Positions 1 through 5,183 of a stretch of DNA of 5,183 bases are shown piece after piece; within the stretch, counting starts at the first letter, position 1, and every line of letters starts with the position of its first letter. The stretch spans positions 1-5,183 of the forward strand of contig DAOVIP010000168.1 of the NCBI GenBank assembly GCA_030671465.1. The letters are read 5' to 3'. Below the pieces are notes generated by a model that saw only the letters and a program-made list of their open reading frames with translations, ran no database searches and was not told the DNA's origin. This DNA is from Candidatus Aminicenantota bacterium (lineage in GTDB: Bacteria; Acidobacteriota; Aminicenantia; UBA2199). Both the position numbers and the translations under genes were made by a program.

Positions 1-1
1 A

Positions 2-772
2 TTGAACAAAACAAAAAACAGTAAACTGCCCATCATTTCGGCTTCCATTGAAATGTTACACCTTTCCAGTTTAATTCATGATGATATTGTGGATAATTCA
101 AAATTGAGAAGAGGGGTAAAAACGCTGAATGTAAATTTGGGTAATTATATCTCGGTACTTGGCGGAGATTTTTTGTTCATCAGGTCTCTTAATTTTTTAA
201 ACCGTATTGAGAAGAAATATTTAATAGATATTGTGTTAATAGCTGCCAGTTGCATGATCGAGGGGCAGATATTGGAAGTCGATAATAATTTCAATTACGA
301 TCTAAGTCCGAAGACTTACTATACGATTGTGAAGAAAAAAACCTCAGCCCTATTTGCCGGAATTGCCGAAGTAATTCCGGCTTTAAATGAAGATTCCATC
401 TCGAGAAAAAAAGATTTTTATCAATTTGGTTTGAATTTCGGAACCATGTTCCAGGTCCGGGATGACATGCTGGATATTTTTTCCAACAATACAGGGAAAG
501 ATCGCTTCAGAGATCTTAAAGAGGGAAAAATCACTTTGCCCTATATTTTTTTGTTAAAAGAAAAAAAGGAGGAAGTAAAAAGACTCATAAAAAGTGGCAA
601 TTATAAGAAGTTATTAGCCCTTTTTTATGAGTTTAATATCAAAGAATTTTGTTACCAACAGATAAACGAATATCATCAGAATTGTATTGATTTTTTATCT
701 GATTTTCCCGGTTCTCTATACAAAGATTTGCTAATTGAACTTCTGGAATTCACAAAATCACGTGATTATTAA
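2..772 (+). CDS. trans-polyprenyl diphosphate synthase, 5'-truncated by window edge
   Basis: This is the 3' part of an isoprenoid chain-elongating prenyltransferase, which condenses isopentenyl diphosphate units onto an allylic diphosphate in the cytosol. The first aspartate-rich motif DDIVD is at residues 27-31 of the visible frame, followed by the conserved RRG (36-38). The second motif DDMLD is at 154-158, preceded by FQ and followed by a K-D...DLKEGKITLP segment typical of the family. The residues four and five positions before the first motif are both serine, and the motif lacks the two-residue insertion of IspA-type farnesyl synthases. By known family rules this suggests a long-chain product, for quinone side chains or a carrier lipid. 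The upstream GGKRxRP motif is missing, so roughly 60-70 residues lie outside the window and the TTG at position 2 is not the true start. The exact chain length cannot be read from sequence alone. The next gene follows 34 nt downstream on the same strand. Confidence 0.93.
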   Translation: MNKTKNSKLPIISASIEMLHLSSLIHDDIVDNSKLRRGVKTLNVNLGNYISVLGGDFLFIRSLNFLNRIEKKYLIDIVLIAASCMIEGQILEVDNNFNYDLSPKTYYTIVKKKTSALFAGIAEVIPALNEDSISRKKDFYQFGLNFGTMFQVRDDMLDIFSNNTGKDRFRDLKEGKITLPYIFLLKEKKEEVKRLIKSGNYKKLLALFYEFNIKEFCYQQINEYHQNCIDFLSDFPGSLYKDLLIELLEFTKSRDY

Positions 773-794
773 ATTTATCCAAATTCAGGTATGA

Positions 795-798
795 GAGG
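795..798 (+). promoter_or_regulatory. ribosome binding site deciding the TTG start of the CYTH gene
   Basis: A GAGG core inside a purine-rich GAGAGGGTG stretch (793-801) sits 8 nt before the TTG at 807. An in-frame stop (TGA, 792-794) lies just upstream. No ATG or GTG is available before the essential ExExK motif, so this site supports the non-ATG start. Confidence 0.65.
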
Positions 799-806
799 GT
801 GAATTA

Positions 807-1352
807 TTGGATTATTTGGAAATCGAAATTAAAATAAAAATTGACCGAATTAAAGATATTAGCAAGCAACTTGAGTTTCTGAAATTTCACTTGAGTGACG
901 AGGAATATTTTGAATTCAATATTGTTTTTGATACCCCTGATCACCAATTAAGAAAAACTGGTTTATTATTAAGGCTGCGGCAAAAAAATGAAACCAGTAT
1001 TCTCACTTTAAAAAAATCGATCTTTAAGGGCCAGACAAATTCTGAATACAAAATCAGAGAAGAAATTGAATGTGGTGTCTTGAATTTTGAAAATATCAAA
1101 AAAATTCTTTTTTCACTTGGATATAAAATTCATTTTATTTATGAAAAATACCGGGCAATATATCGGAAAGATAATATTATTGTCACCATTGATCGTACAC
1201 CAATTGGAAATTTTATTGAAATAGAAGGTGAAAAAGAATGCATTGATGAAGTGGCACGATCATTGGGTTATGAGAAAAAGGATTATATTAAAGATAGTTA
1301 TTATAAACTCTTTAGAAAAAAGAACCAGACTGGCCATATGGTATTTAAATGA
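807..1352 (+). CDS. CYTH-domain protein (class IV adenylate cyclase / triphosphatase superfamily)
   Basis: A 181-residue single-domain protein of the CYTH superfamily (CyaB-type adenylate cyclases, thiamine triphosphatases, inorganic triphosphatases). These enzymes act on triphosphate substrates inside a beta-barrel tunnel using divalent metal. The signature ExExK is at E5, E7 and K9. The other expected charged tunnel residues are all present: R56 and R58 (LRLR), K69 (LTLK), R84 with E86 and E88, K114 and R116 (EKYRAIYRK), D129 (TIDRTP), and E138 and E140 (FIEIEGE). The C-terminal YIKDSYYKLF stretch matches the closing helix seen in CyaB-like members. The catalytic set looks intact, but the substrate cannot be told from the sequence: cyclic AMP synthesis, triphosphate hydrolysis or thiamine triphosphate cleavage are all possible. 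Translation starts at TTG. The gene is 34 nt after the prenyl synthase and 1 nt before the nucleotidyltransferase, so it is probably cotranscribed with both. Confidence 0.88.
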   Translation: MDYLEIEIKIKIDRIKDISKQLEFLKFHLSDEEYFEFNIVFDTPDHQLRKTGLLLRLRQKNETSILTLKKSIFKGQTNSEYKIREEIECGVLNFENIKKILFSLGYKIHFIYEKYRAIYRKDNIIVTIDRTPIGNFIEIEGEKECIDEVARSLGYEKKDYIKDSYYKLFRKKNQTGHMVFK

Positions 1353-1353
1353 A

Positions 1354-2211
1354 ATGACGAAATTTTTTTTGTTGGCAGCCGGATTGGGCAAAAGAGCTTG
1401 GCCTCTATCCTTGATTGAACCCAAACCCCTTTTTCCTCTTGATGGGACCCCGTTAATTAAATTGATATTGGATCAACTCGCTCAAAAAGGTGTTGATCAG
1501 GGTTTTATTAATCTTCATCATAAAGCTGAAAGTATTGCTGAATTTCTGAAGGGATATGACAGTATCACTTTTTTTCATGAAGCCAACCTTTCTGGAAGCA
1601 AAATCTTAAATAAGGCTGCTGAGTTTCTGGAAGAGGATTATTTATTGATTATCAATGGTGATGTGTTTCTGGACATTCCCCTTGATTGCCTAATTGAAAA
1701 GCTTGACCAATCTAAATCGGATGGTGTTTTACTGGTAAGAGAAGATAAAACCAAGATGTATTCTTCTTTGAAATGTGAACAGGATTGTTACAAGGGGGTA
1801 GAATCCTATCCCTCTGCCGGATTGATGTATGCAGGTGTGGCACTTTTGAAAAATTCAATAATCAGTAGAATCTATGAGCAAAATTTTTTTCAAACTCTGG
1901 GGAAATACAATTTTGATACCCGGGTATTGATTTATGAAGGCCTCTGGTTGGATATCGGGGATCCCCGTTCTTATTTTCAATCAAACTTTCTTTATAAAAA
2001 ACATGTAAATAAAAATCATGATCTTAATTCTCTTTCAGAACAGGTTTTGATATCTCCTGATTCCATAGTTAAACATACGATTATATGGGGAAATACACGG
2101 ATTCTGAACAAAACCCGGATTTCCCATTCCATCATTACCGGAAATATGACCTTGGATCAATTGAATTACCAACATAAAATTATTACTGGCCAAGAGGTTT
2201 ACAATTTCTAG
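1354..2211 (+). CDS. NDP-sugar pyrophosphorylase-like nucleotidyltransferase with C-terminal beta-helix-like tail
   Basis: A 285-residue cytosolic enzyme expected to couple a sugar 1-phosphate to a nucleoside triphosphate, giving an NDP-sugar and pyrophosphate. The N-terminus carries the nucleotide-binding signature LLAAGLGKRAWPLS (residues 6-19), followed by PKP (23-25). INLHH (52-56) resembles MurU and related small uridylyl/guanylyltransferases. NGD (101-103) supplies the first metal-binding aspartate, and WLDIGDP (198-204) contains D200, likely the second. Residues about 226-270 show short hydrophobic repeats resembling a partial left-handed beta-helix. The usual LGTAG-type loop is altered to LSGS (79-82), and no clear EKP motif is visible in the middle, so substrate choice is uncertain. 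The frame is open back to a GTG at 1228, but the family N-terminus begins at the ATG chosen here. No Shine-Dalgarno is visible. The start lies one base after the upstream stop (TGA-A-ATG), which suggests translational coupling. Confidence 0.88.
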   Translation: MTKFFLLAAGLGKRAWPLSLIEPKPLFPLDGTPLIKLILDQLAQKGVDQGFINLHHKAESIAEFLKGYDSITFFHEANLSGSKILNKAAEFLEEDYLLIINGDVFLDIPLDCLIEKLDQSKSDGVLLVREDKTKMYSSLKCEQDCYKGVESYPSAGLMYAGVALLKNSIISRIYEQNFFQTLGKYNFDTRVLIYEGLWLDIGDPRSYFQSNFLYKKHVNKNHDLNSLSEQVLISPDSIVKHTIIWGNTRILNKTRISHSIITGNMTLDQLNYQHKIITGQEVYNF

Positions 2212-2290
2212 GATATTGTTTGGATGAATGAATCAATTCTATTCACTCAATATTAAATTTGATTTCGAAACAGCATATTTCAATGCCGGA

Positions 2291-2311
2291 CAAACGTGTT
2301 TGGTTTTTTTT
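2291..2311 (+). terminator. possible weak Rho-independent terminator for the left operon
   Basis: CAAAC (2291-2295) and GTTTG (2298-2302) form a short inverted repeat, followed after one G by eight consecutive T residues (2304-2311). The stem is only 4-5 bp and GC-poor, so the hairpin is weak. The T tract and its place in the convergent gap, 80 nt after the nucleotidyltransferase stop, support the call. The T tract is on the + strand, so it does not serve the opposing FKBP gene. Confidence 0.4.
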
Positions 2312-2340
2312 ATGAGCAGAAAGGATTTGATTTGCTGCTG

Positions 2341-3084
2341 TTATTTTGAATCGGTTTTAAGTATTTCCAGCAATTCGATTTCAAATATCAGGGTTGAATT
2401 CGGCCCGATCACATTACCGGCGCCTCTTTCTCCATAGGCTAGTTCGGATGGGACAAAGACAACATATTTTGCCCCCGTATTCATGAGTTGTAGGGATTCA
2501 GTCCATCCTGGAATCACCTGATCCAACCTGAAAGTGGTTGGTTCCCCGCGTTTATAAGAGCTGTCGAATTCCTTACCATCGATGAATTTGCCACGGTAAT
2601 GAACTCTGACTCTGTCGGTTGCCACTGGATTTGCTCCTTTTCCCTGATTAATGATTTTATATTGCAATCCGCTCGCCGTGACCTTAACACCTTTTTCCTT
2701 GGCATTTTTTTCAAGAAATTGGGTCCCTATTTTTTTATTTTGTTCAGCCATGGTCTTTTGCTCCTCTTTCTTTTGTTCAGCTACCTGTTCTTGTAACTTC
2801 ATTAGAGTGTCAGAGATTTCCTTCATGGAAATCTGAGGGTCTTTTTGATTTATGGCATCAATAATTCCCTGAATTAGGGTGTCTTGATAGATTTTTTCAT
2901 AAATCTCCTTGAAGTTTTTCCCCATATTGTACCCCATGGAATAACTGGTTGTTTTTTCCGGAGTATCCAGTGAGATGTCTTGACCGGGTTTGATTTCTGA
3001 CTTGTTTGAAGGGCTGCTTTTTGTACAAGTTATGTTTAATAACAATAAGATGAAAATAATTACAACCATTGTTTTGTTCATCAT
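2341..3084 (-). CDS. exported FKBP-type peptidyl-prolyl cis-trans isomerase (Mip/FkpA-like)
   Basis: A prolyl isomerase and likely chaperone for proteins folding in the periplasm. Counting from the first ATG it is 247 residues. Residues 1-20 form a basic-then-hydrophobic signal ending in NITC, so C20 may be lipidated, although the lipobox is poor. A low-complexity linker (21-42) leads to an FKBP_N-type helical dimerisation domain (about 43-130) containing the SYSMGYNMG motif and a long Gln/Lys/Glu-rich helix. The FKBP catalytic domain covers about 135-243. Its pocket residues are all present: Y163, F173, D174, F185, V190, I191, W194, Y217 and F234. Two adjacent ATGs exist. AAGGAG lies 3 nt before the first and 6 nt before the second, so the second start (3081, one residue shorter) may be the real one. 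The gene is divergent from tolC and convergent with the nucleotidyltransferase, and is probably a single-gene transcript. Confidence 0.93.
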   Translation of the reverse strand: MMNKTMVVIIFILLLLNITCTKSSPSNKSEIKPGQDISLDTPEKTTSYSMGYNMGKNFKEIYEKIYQDTLIQGIIDAINQKDPQISMKEISDTLMKLQEQVAEQKKEEQKTMAEQNKKIGTQFLEKNAKEKGVKVTASGLQYKIINQGKGANPVATDRVRVHYRGKFIDGKEFDSSYKRGEPTTFRLDQVIPGWTESLQLMNTGAKYVVFVPSELAYGERGAGNVIGPNSTLIFEIELLEILKTDSK

Positions 3085-3087
3085 TCA

Positions 3088-3093
3088 CTCCTT
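3088..3093 (-). promoter_or_regulatory. ribosome binding site of the FKBP gene
   Basis: AAGGAG on the - strand is 3 nt from the first ATG (3084-3082) and 6 nt from the second (3081-3079). The spacing favours the second ATG as the principal start. Confidence 0.7.
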
Positions 3094-3110
3094 GGATCAA
3101 TTATAATGAT

Positions 3111-3139
3111 ACTATAACAGACAATTAACCCAAAAGCAA
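3111..3139 (-). promoter_or_regulatory. candidate extended -10 promoter for the FKBP gene
   Basis: Reading on the - strand, TTGCTT (3139-3134) is followed by a 17-bp spacer and TATAGT (3116-3111). A TG dinucleotide one base before the hexamer makes an extended -10. Transcription would begin near 3104, leaving a leader of about 20 nt that still contains the AAGGAG site. The -35 is weak (3 of 6 to consensus). The region is AT-rich, so chance matches are likely elsewhere too. Confidence 0.45.
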
Positions 3140-3177
3140 CCGGTTATAAAATTGGAAAAAATGGCCGGGTTAGAACC
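3126..3177. repeat. short palindromes in the divergent FKBP/tolC intergenic region
   Basis: AACCGGTT (3138-3145) is a perfect 8-bp palindrome. It lies between TAACCC (3126-3131) and its inverted copy GGGTTA (3167-3172), and GGTT/AACC arms also occur at 3168-3177. The elements overlap the candidate FKBP -35, so an operator role is possible, but the arms are short and chance is not excluded. The rest of this 178-nt gap is AT-rich. I found no well-spaced sigma-70 promoter for tolC. Confidence 0.25.
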
Positions 3178-3251
3178 TTTTAATTTAATTTTCGTATTTA
3201 TATTTTGTAATGCTTTATTTAAGGTATCGACATTCAGGTAATATAAACGTC

Positions 3252-3256
3252 GGAGG
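3252..3256 (+). promoter_or_regulatory. ribosome binding site of the tolC-family gene
   Basis: A strong GGAGG core lies 6 nt before the ATG at 3263. This supports that start over the in-frame ATGs at codons 5 and 7, which would also shorten the signal peptide. Confidence 0.8.
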
Positions 3257-3262
3257 ATTTAT

Positions 3263-4810
3263 ATGAGAAAAGTCATGTGTATGGTATCGTTGGTTTTGAT
3301 TGTTAATGCTTTTTTGCTTCCAGCTGATCAATTAAAAAAAGAACTCTCATTGAAAGAAGCCATAGTATTTGCATTGAAGAATAATTTAAATTTACAGGTG
3401 GAGATGACCAATACTGAATATTATTGGTATGCATTGAAAATAAATAAATCAATTTTTATTCCAACTCTTGAAATCAGTGGCAGCAGTTCTGAATACAATT
3501 CGCCATCCACCAATGCATTTTCCGGCGCAGATATTGATACCAGAGAAACCTCATCACTTGATTTTAAACTCTCTCAACCCCTGATGCTGGGTGGTACGCT
3601 TGAATTCAGTCTGGACAATAGAAGAACCGAAACCAACAGCATTTTCAGTACCATCAATCCCTCTCTCACTACCTTAATGACTTTCTCGATTTCCCAGCCC
3701 CTGTTAAAAAACTTTGGTTTATTGGCCACCCAGAAGGATATTTACATTGCGGCCAATGAATATAATAAATACAAGCATCAATTGAGACAGTCCATTATAG
3801 ATTTGGTTTATAGTGTGGAAGAAGCTTACTGGAACCTGGTTTATGCTTACCAGAATCTTGAGGCAACCAAAATGTCTCTTCAGCGTTCAAAAGATCTTCT
3901 TCGTCAAAATGAGATCAAAGTGAAGGTTGGAATAGCAGCCAAGATTGATATCCTGGAAGCACAGGCGGAAGTAGCTTCCTATGAAAGTCAGCTGATTCAG
4001 GCCGAAAAAACCATTCAGACCACTGAAGAAAACCTTAAAAAAATATTAAACATGAGTAAAATTACAGATATTCTGCTTCCGTCTAACAAACCGGAAGTAA
4101 AAAAAATAAGCACTGACTTTGACAGTTTCTTACTGGAAGCGCTTCAAAAGAGGCCTGATATTGAGAGAACCAGACTTGATTTAAAAAACTATAATATTTA
4201 CGTTAAGTATTATCGAAATCAACTGCTTCCCAATCTTGAGTTAACCGCCTCATATTATACAACCGGTCAGGGTGGTGATCAGCTTATTTTTGATATTCAT
4301 CCCTTTTATGGCGGTGAAATTATTGGTGTGATTACCAAAGATATCTGGAAAACCTGGCAGGATAACATGTCAAATCTATATCAAAATTACTCGGTAGGAC
4401 TTCGTTTGTCCATCCCGCTGAGCCTTTCCAAAGAAAAAGCCCAGTTGGCTCAGGCCCGAATTAATCTGAAAAAAGCATTTCTGGAATTGAAAAATGTTGA
4501 AAATACCATTTATTCAGAAGTGAAAGATGTCATGAAAGAAATTGAATCAAATTTGAAATTGGTTGAAGCCAATAAAATTGCTCTGCAACTGGAAGAGCAA
4601 AAGCTCAGGGCTGAAGAGAAGAAATTATCAGTAGGCCTTTCAACTAATTTTCAGGTTTTAAACTTTCAACGGGATTATGCCAACGCCCAGACCAATGCCC
4701 TGAAATCGACTATAGATTACAATCTTTCTATTGCCAAATTGAATAGAACCCTGGTGAGAACCTTTGAATACTATCATATTAAATTTAAAGAGTTTTTGAA
4801 AAAAAATTAA
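3263..4810 (+). CDS. TolC-family outer-membrane efflux/secretion channel protein
   Basis: A 515-residue outer-membrane factor. Proteins of this family form trimeric beta-barrel plus alpha-helical tunnels that serve tripartite efflux pumps or type I secretion. A signal peptide spans about residues 1-21, with probable cleavage after LPA. The mature start has the family hallmark LSLKEAIVFALKNN (29-42). Two OEP repeats follow. The first (about 30-265) has beta-strands around 95-150, including FSISQPLLKNFG, then long helices with the KVGIAAKIDILEAQAEVASYE segment. The second (about 285-500) contains RPDIERTRLDL, the strand pair ending NYSVGLRLSIPLS, and the repeat-two counterpart VGLSTNFQVLNFQRDYANAQ. 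The length is normal to slightly long for the family. No membrane-fusion protein or inner-membrane transporter gene is next to it in this window, so the pump partner is unknown. There is no obvious terminator after it, so readthrough into the downstream pcm is possible. Confidence 0.94.
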   Translation: MRKVMCMVSLVLIVNAFLLPADQLKKELSLKEAIVFALKNNLNLQVEMTNTEYYWYALKINKSIFIPTLEISGSSSEYNSPSTNAFSGADIDTRETSSLDFKLSQPLMLGGTLEFSLDNRRTETNSIFSTINPSLTTLMTFSISQPLLKNFGLLATQKDIYIAANEYNKYKHQLRQSIIDLVYSVEEAYWNLVYAYQNLEATKMSLQRSKDLLRQNEIKVKVGIAAKIDILEAQAEVASYESQLIQAEKTIQTTEENLKKILNMSKITDILLPSNKPEVKKISTDFDSFLLEALQKRPDIERTRLDLKNYNIYVKYYRNQLLPNLELTASYYTTGQGGDQLIFDIHPFYGGEIIGVITKDIWKTWQDNMSNLYQNYSVGLRLSIPLSLSKEKAQLAQARINLKKAFLELKNVENTIYSEVKDVMKEIESNLKLVEANKIALQLEEQKLRAEEKKLSVGLSTNFQVLNFQRDYANAQTNALKSTIDYNLSIAKLNRTLVRTFEYYHIKFKEFLKKN

Positions 4811-4833
4811 ATTGAATTTACAGTTCCCTAACG

Positions 4834-4850
4834 CTAAATAGTCTATTGAG
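4834..4850. repeat. imperfect palindrome between the tolC-family gene and pcm
   Basis: AATAG and CTATT arms are separated by one base (4837-4847), with an outer CT/AG pair and one mismatch, giving 17 bp overall. With no T tract after it, it does not look like a terminator. It could be an operator, or chance in AT-rich DNA. Confidence 0.2.
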
Positions 4851-4890
4851 TGATTATTATCAAGAAATCCTTTTCCAAAACTAAGATTTT

Positions 4891-4899
4891 TGCTAAAAT
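4891..4899 (+). promoter_or_regulatory. candidate extended -10 element in front of pcm
   Basis: TGCTAAAAT matches the extended -10 pattern TGnTATAAT with one mismatch. TTTTCC (4871-4876), 17 bp upstream, is only a weak -35. With the usual geometry the transcript would begin at 4906, the A of the pcm ATG, implying a leaderless message. This fits the lack of a Shine-Dalgarno there, but AT-rich sequence makes such matches common. Confidence 0.35.
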
Positions 4900-4905
4900 A
4901 AAGAA

Positions 4906-5183
4906 ATGAAACTGTGTGTTATTTTGTTATTATGGCCATTTCTCTTTACCATGCTCATTGCTCAGCAAGATGATTTTTTATTACAGCGAAAAAATATGTT
5001 GGAGAACCAGATTTTGGCCAGGGGCATAACCGAAAAAAATATACTCAATGCTTTTATGAAGGTGAAAAGACATTTGTTTGTAAGTCCAGGATTGAAAGAC
5101 AAGGCGTATGAAGATTTTCCTCTGGCAATTGGCGAGGGTCAAACCATTAACGAACCCTATATCGTTGCTATCATCACCTATGC
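4906..5183 (+). CDS. pcm: protein-L-isoaspartate O-methyltransferase with signal peptide, 3'-truncated by window edge
   Basis: The first 92 codons of a protein-repair methyltransferase. The family methylates isoaspartyl residues in aged proteins using S-adenosylmethionine, starting their conversion back to aspartate. Residues 28-92 align well with the family N-terminus: RKNMLENQILARGI (28-41), then the KVKRHLFV block (53-60), AYEDFPLAIGEGQTI (68-82) and PYIVA (85-89). The glycine-rich methyl-donor motif would lie beyond the window. Ahead of this, residues 1-19 are a Lys-then-hydrophobic segment ending LIA-QQ, which looks like a signal peptide, so the product is probably exported to the periplasm. 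Canonical cytosolic Pcm lacks this segment. Alternative ATGs at 4951 and 4996 would remove much or all of it. None has a good Shine-Dalgarno, and 4996 would cut into the conserved region. The gene is 95 nt after the tolC-family gene on the same strand. Confidence 0.88.
   Translation, partial: MKLCVILLLWPFLFTMLIAQQDDFLLQRKNMLENQILARGITEKNILNAFMKVKRHLFVSPGLKDKAYEDFPLAIGEGQTINEPYIVAIITY

Noticed and set aside
1228..1353. Upstream extension of the nucleotidyltransferase frame to a GTG
   Set aside because: These 42 codons overlap the conserved CYTH C-terminus in another frame, and the family N-terminus (LLAAGLG) begins right after the ATG at 1354.
2213..2254. ATATTG/CAATAT inverted repeat with a GAATGAAT/ATTCACTC inner stem just after the nucleotidyltransferase stop
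   Set aside because: The arms pair only with an 8-nt asymmetric bulge, are AT-rich and lack a T tract. Chance is the simpler explanation.
2313..2341. AGCAG/CTGCT inverted repeat as a terminator for the FKBP gene
   Set aside because: On the - strand it is followed by a run of A, not T, and the loop is about 15 nt, so it lacks the intrinsic terminator pattern.
2228..2437. 69-codon open frame on the + strand in the convergent gap
   Set aside because: Its second half is antisense to the conserved FKBP C-terminus, it has no Shine-Dalgarno, and the protein has no recognisable domain or sensible composition.
2514..3100. Several 61-67-codon open frames on both strands within and just past the FKBP gene
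   Set aside because: All are out-of-frame or antisense copies of the FKBP coding sequence. The FKBP frame has full domain conservation, a signal sequence and a ribosome binding site.
783..3240. ATTCAGGTA occurring at 783-791 and 3232-3240, both shortly before ribosome binding sites
   Set aside because: A shared 9-mer is expected many times by chance in 5 kb, and the flanks do not match.
3239..3247. TAATATAAA as a -10 for the tolC-family gene
   Set aside because: The start site it predicts would fall within or next to the Shine-Dalgarno, and no -35 is present at a workable distance.

Overview
This is an AT-rich bacterial window, densely coded, with six protein-coding genes. Two of them are cut by the window edges. 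No RNA gene, CRISPR array, insertion sequence or phage gene is visible. A TolC-type outer-membrane protein, an exported FKBP-type prolyl isomerase and a signal-peptide-bearing isoaspartyl methyltransferase point to a diderm (Gram-negative-type) bacterium. The combination of AT-rich coding, a TolC homologue and an exported Pcm is reminiscent of uncultured lineages near Acidobacteriota/Aminicenantes. That placement is a guess from overall impression and was not tested by any search.

Left block, + strand (1-2211): the 3' part of a trans-polyprenyl diphosphate synthase gene, a CYTH-domain protein starting at a TTG codon, and a nucleotidyltransferase of the sugar-nucleotide pyrophosphorylase type. 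The gaps are 34 nt and 1 nt, so they read as one operon. Two of the three products fit envelope precursor supply (polyprenyl carrier lipid, activated sugar). The role of the CYTH protein there is unknown.

Middle (2212-3262): a 129-nt convergent gap holds a weak hairpin followed by eight T residues. It is followed on the - strand by a Mip/FkpA-like FKBP peptidyl-prolyl isomerase with an N-terminal export signal and possible lipidation cysteine. A 178-nt divergent intergenic region separates it from tolC. This region carries a fair extended -10 promoter reading toward the FKBP gene and a short perfect palindrome.

Right block, + strand (3263-5183): a full-length TolC-family outer-membrane channel protein, then after 95 nt the 5' part of a protein-L-isoaspartate O-methyltransferase gene (pcm). 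The pcm product carries a predicted signal peptide, which is unusual because its cofactor S-adenosylmethionine is normally cytosolic. Its start codon lies exactly where a candidate extended -10 promoter would place the first base of the transcript, so it may be leaderless.

Taken together the window is mostly envelope housekeeping: lipid carrier and sugar activation on the left, and periplasmic folding, outer-membrane channel and protein repair on the right. I did not see convincing evidence of a novel defence, mobile or secretion system. The exported Pcm and the CYTH gene inside an envelope-precursor operon are the points most worth following.
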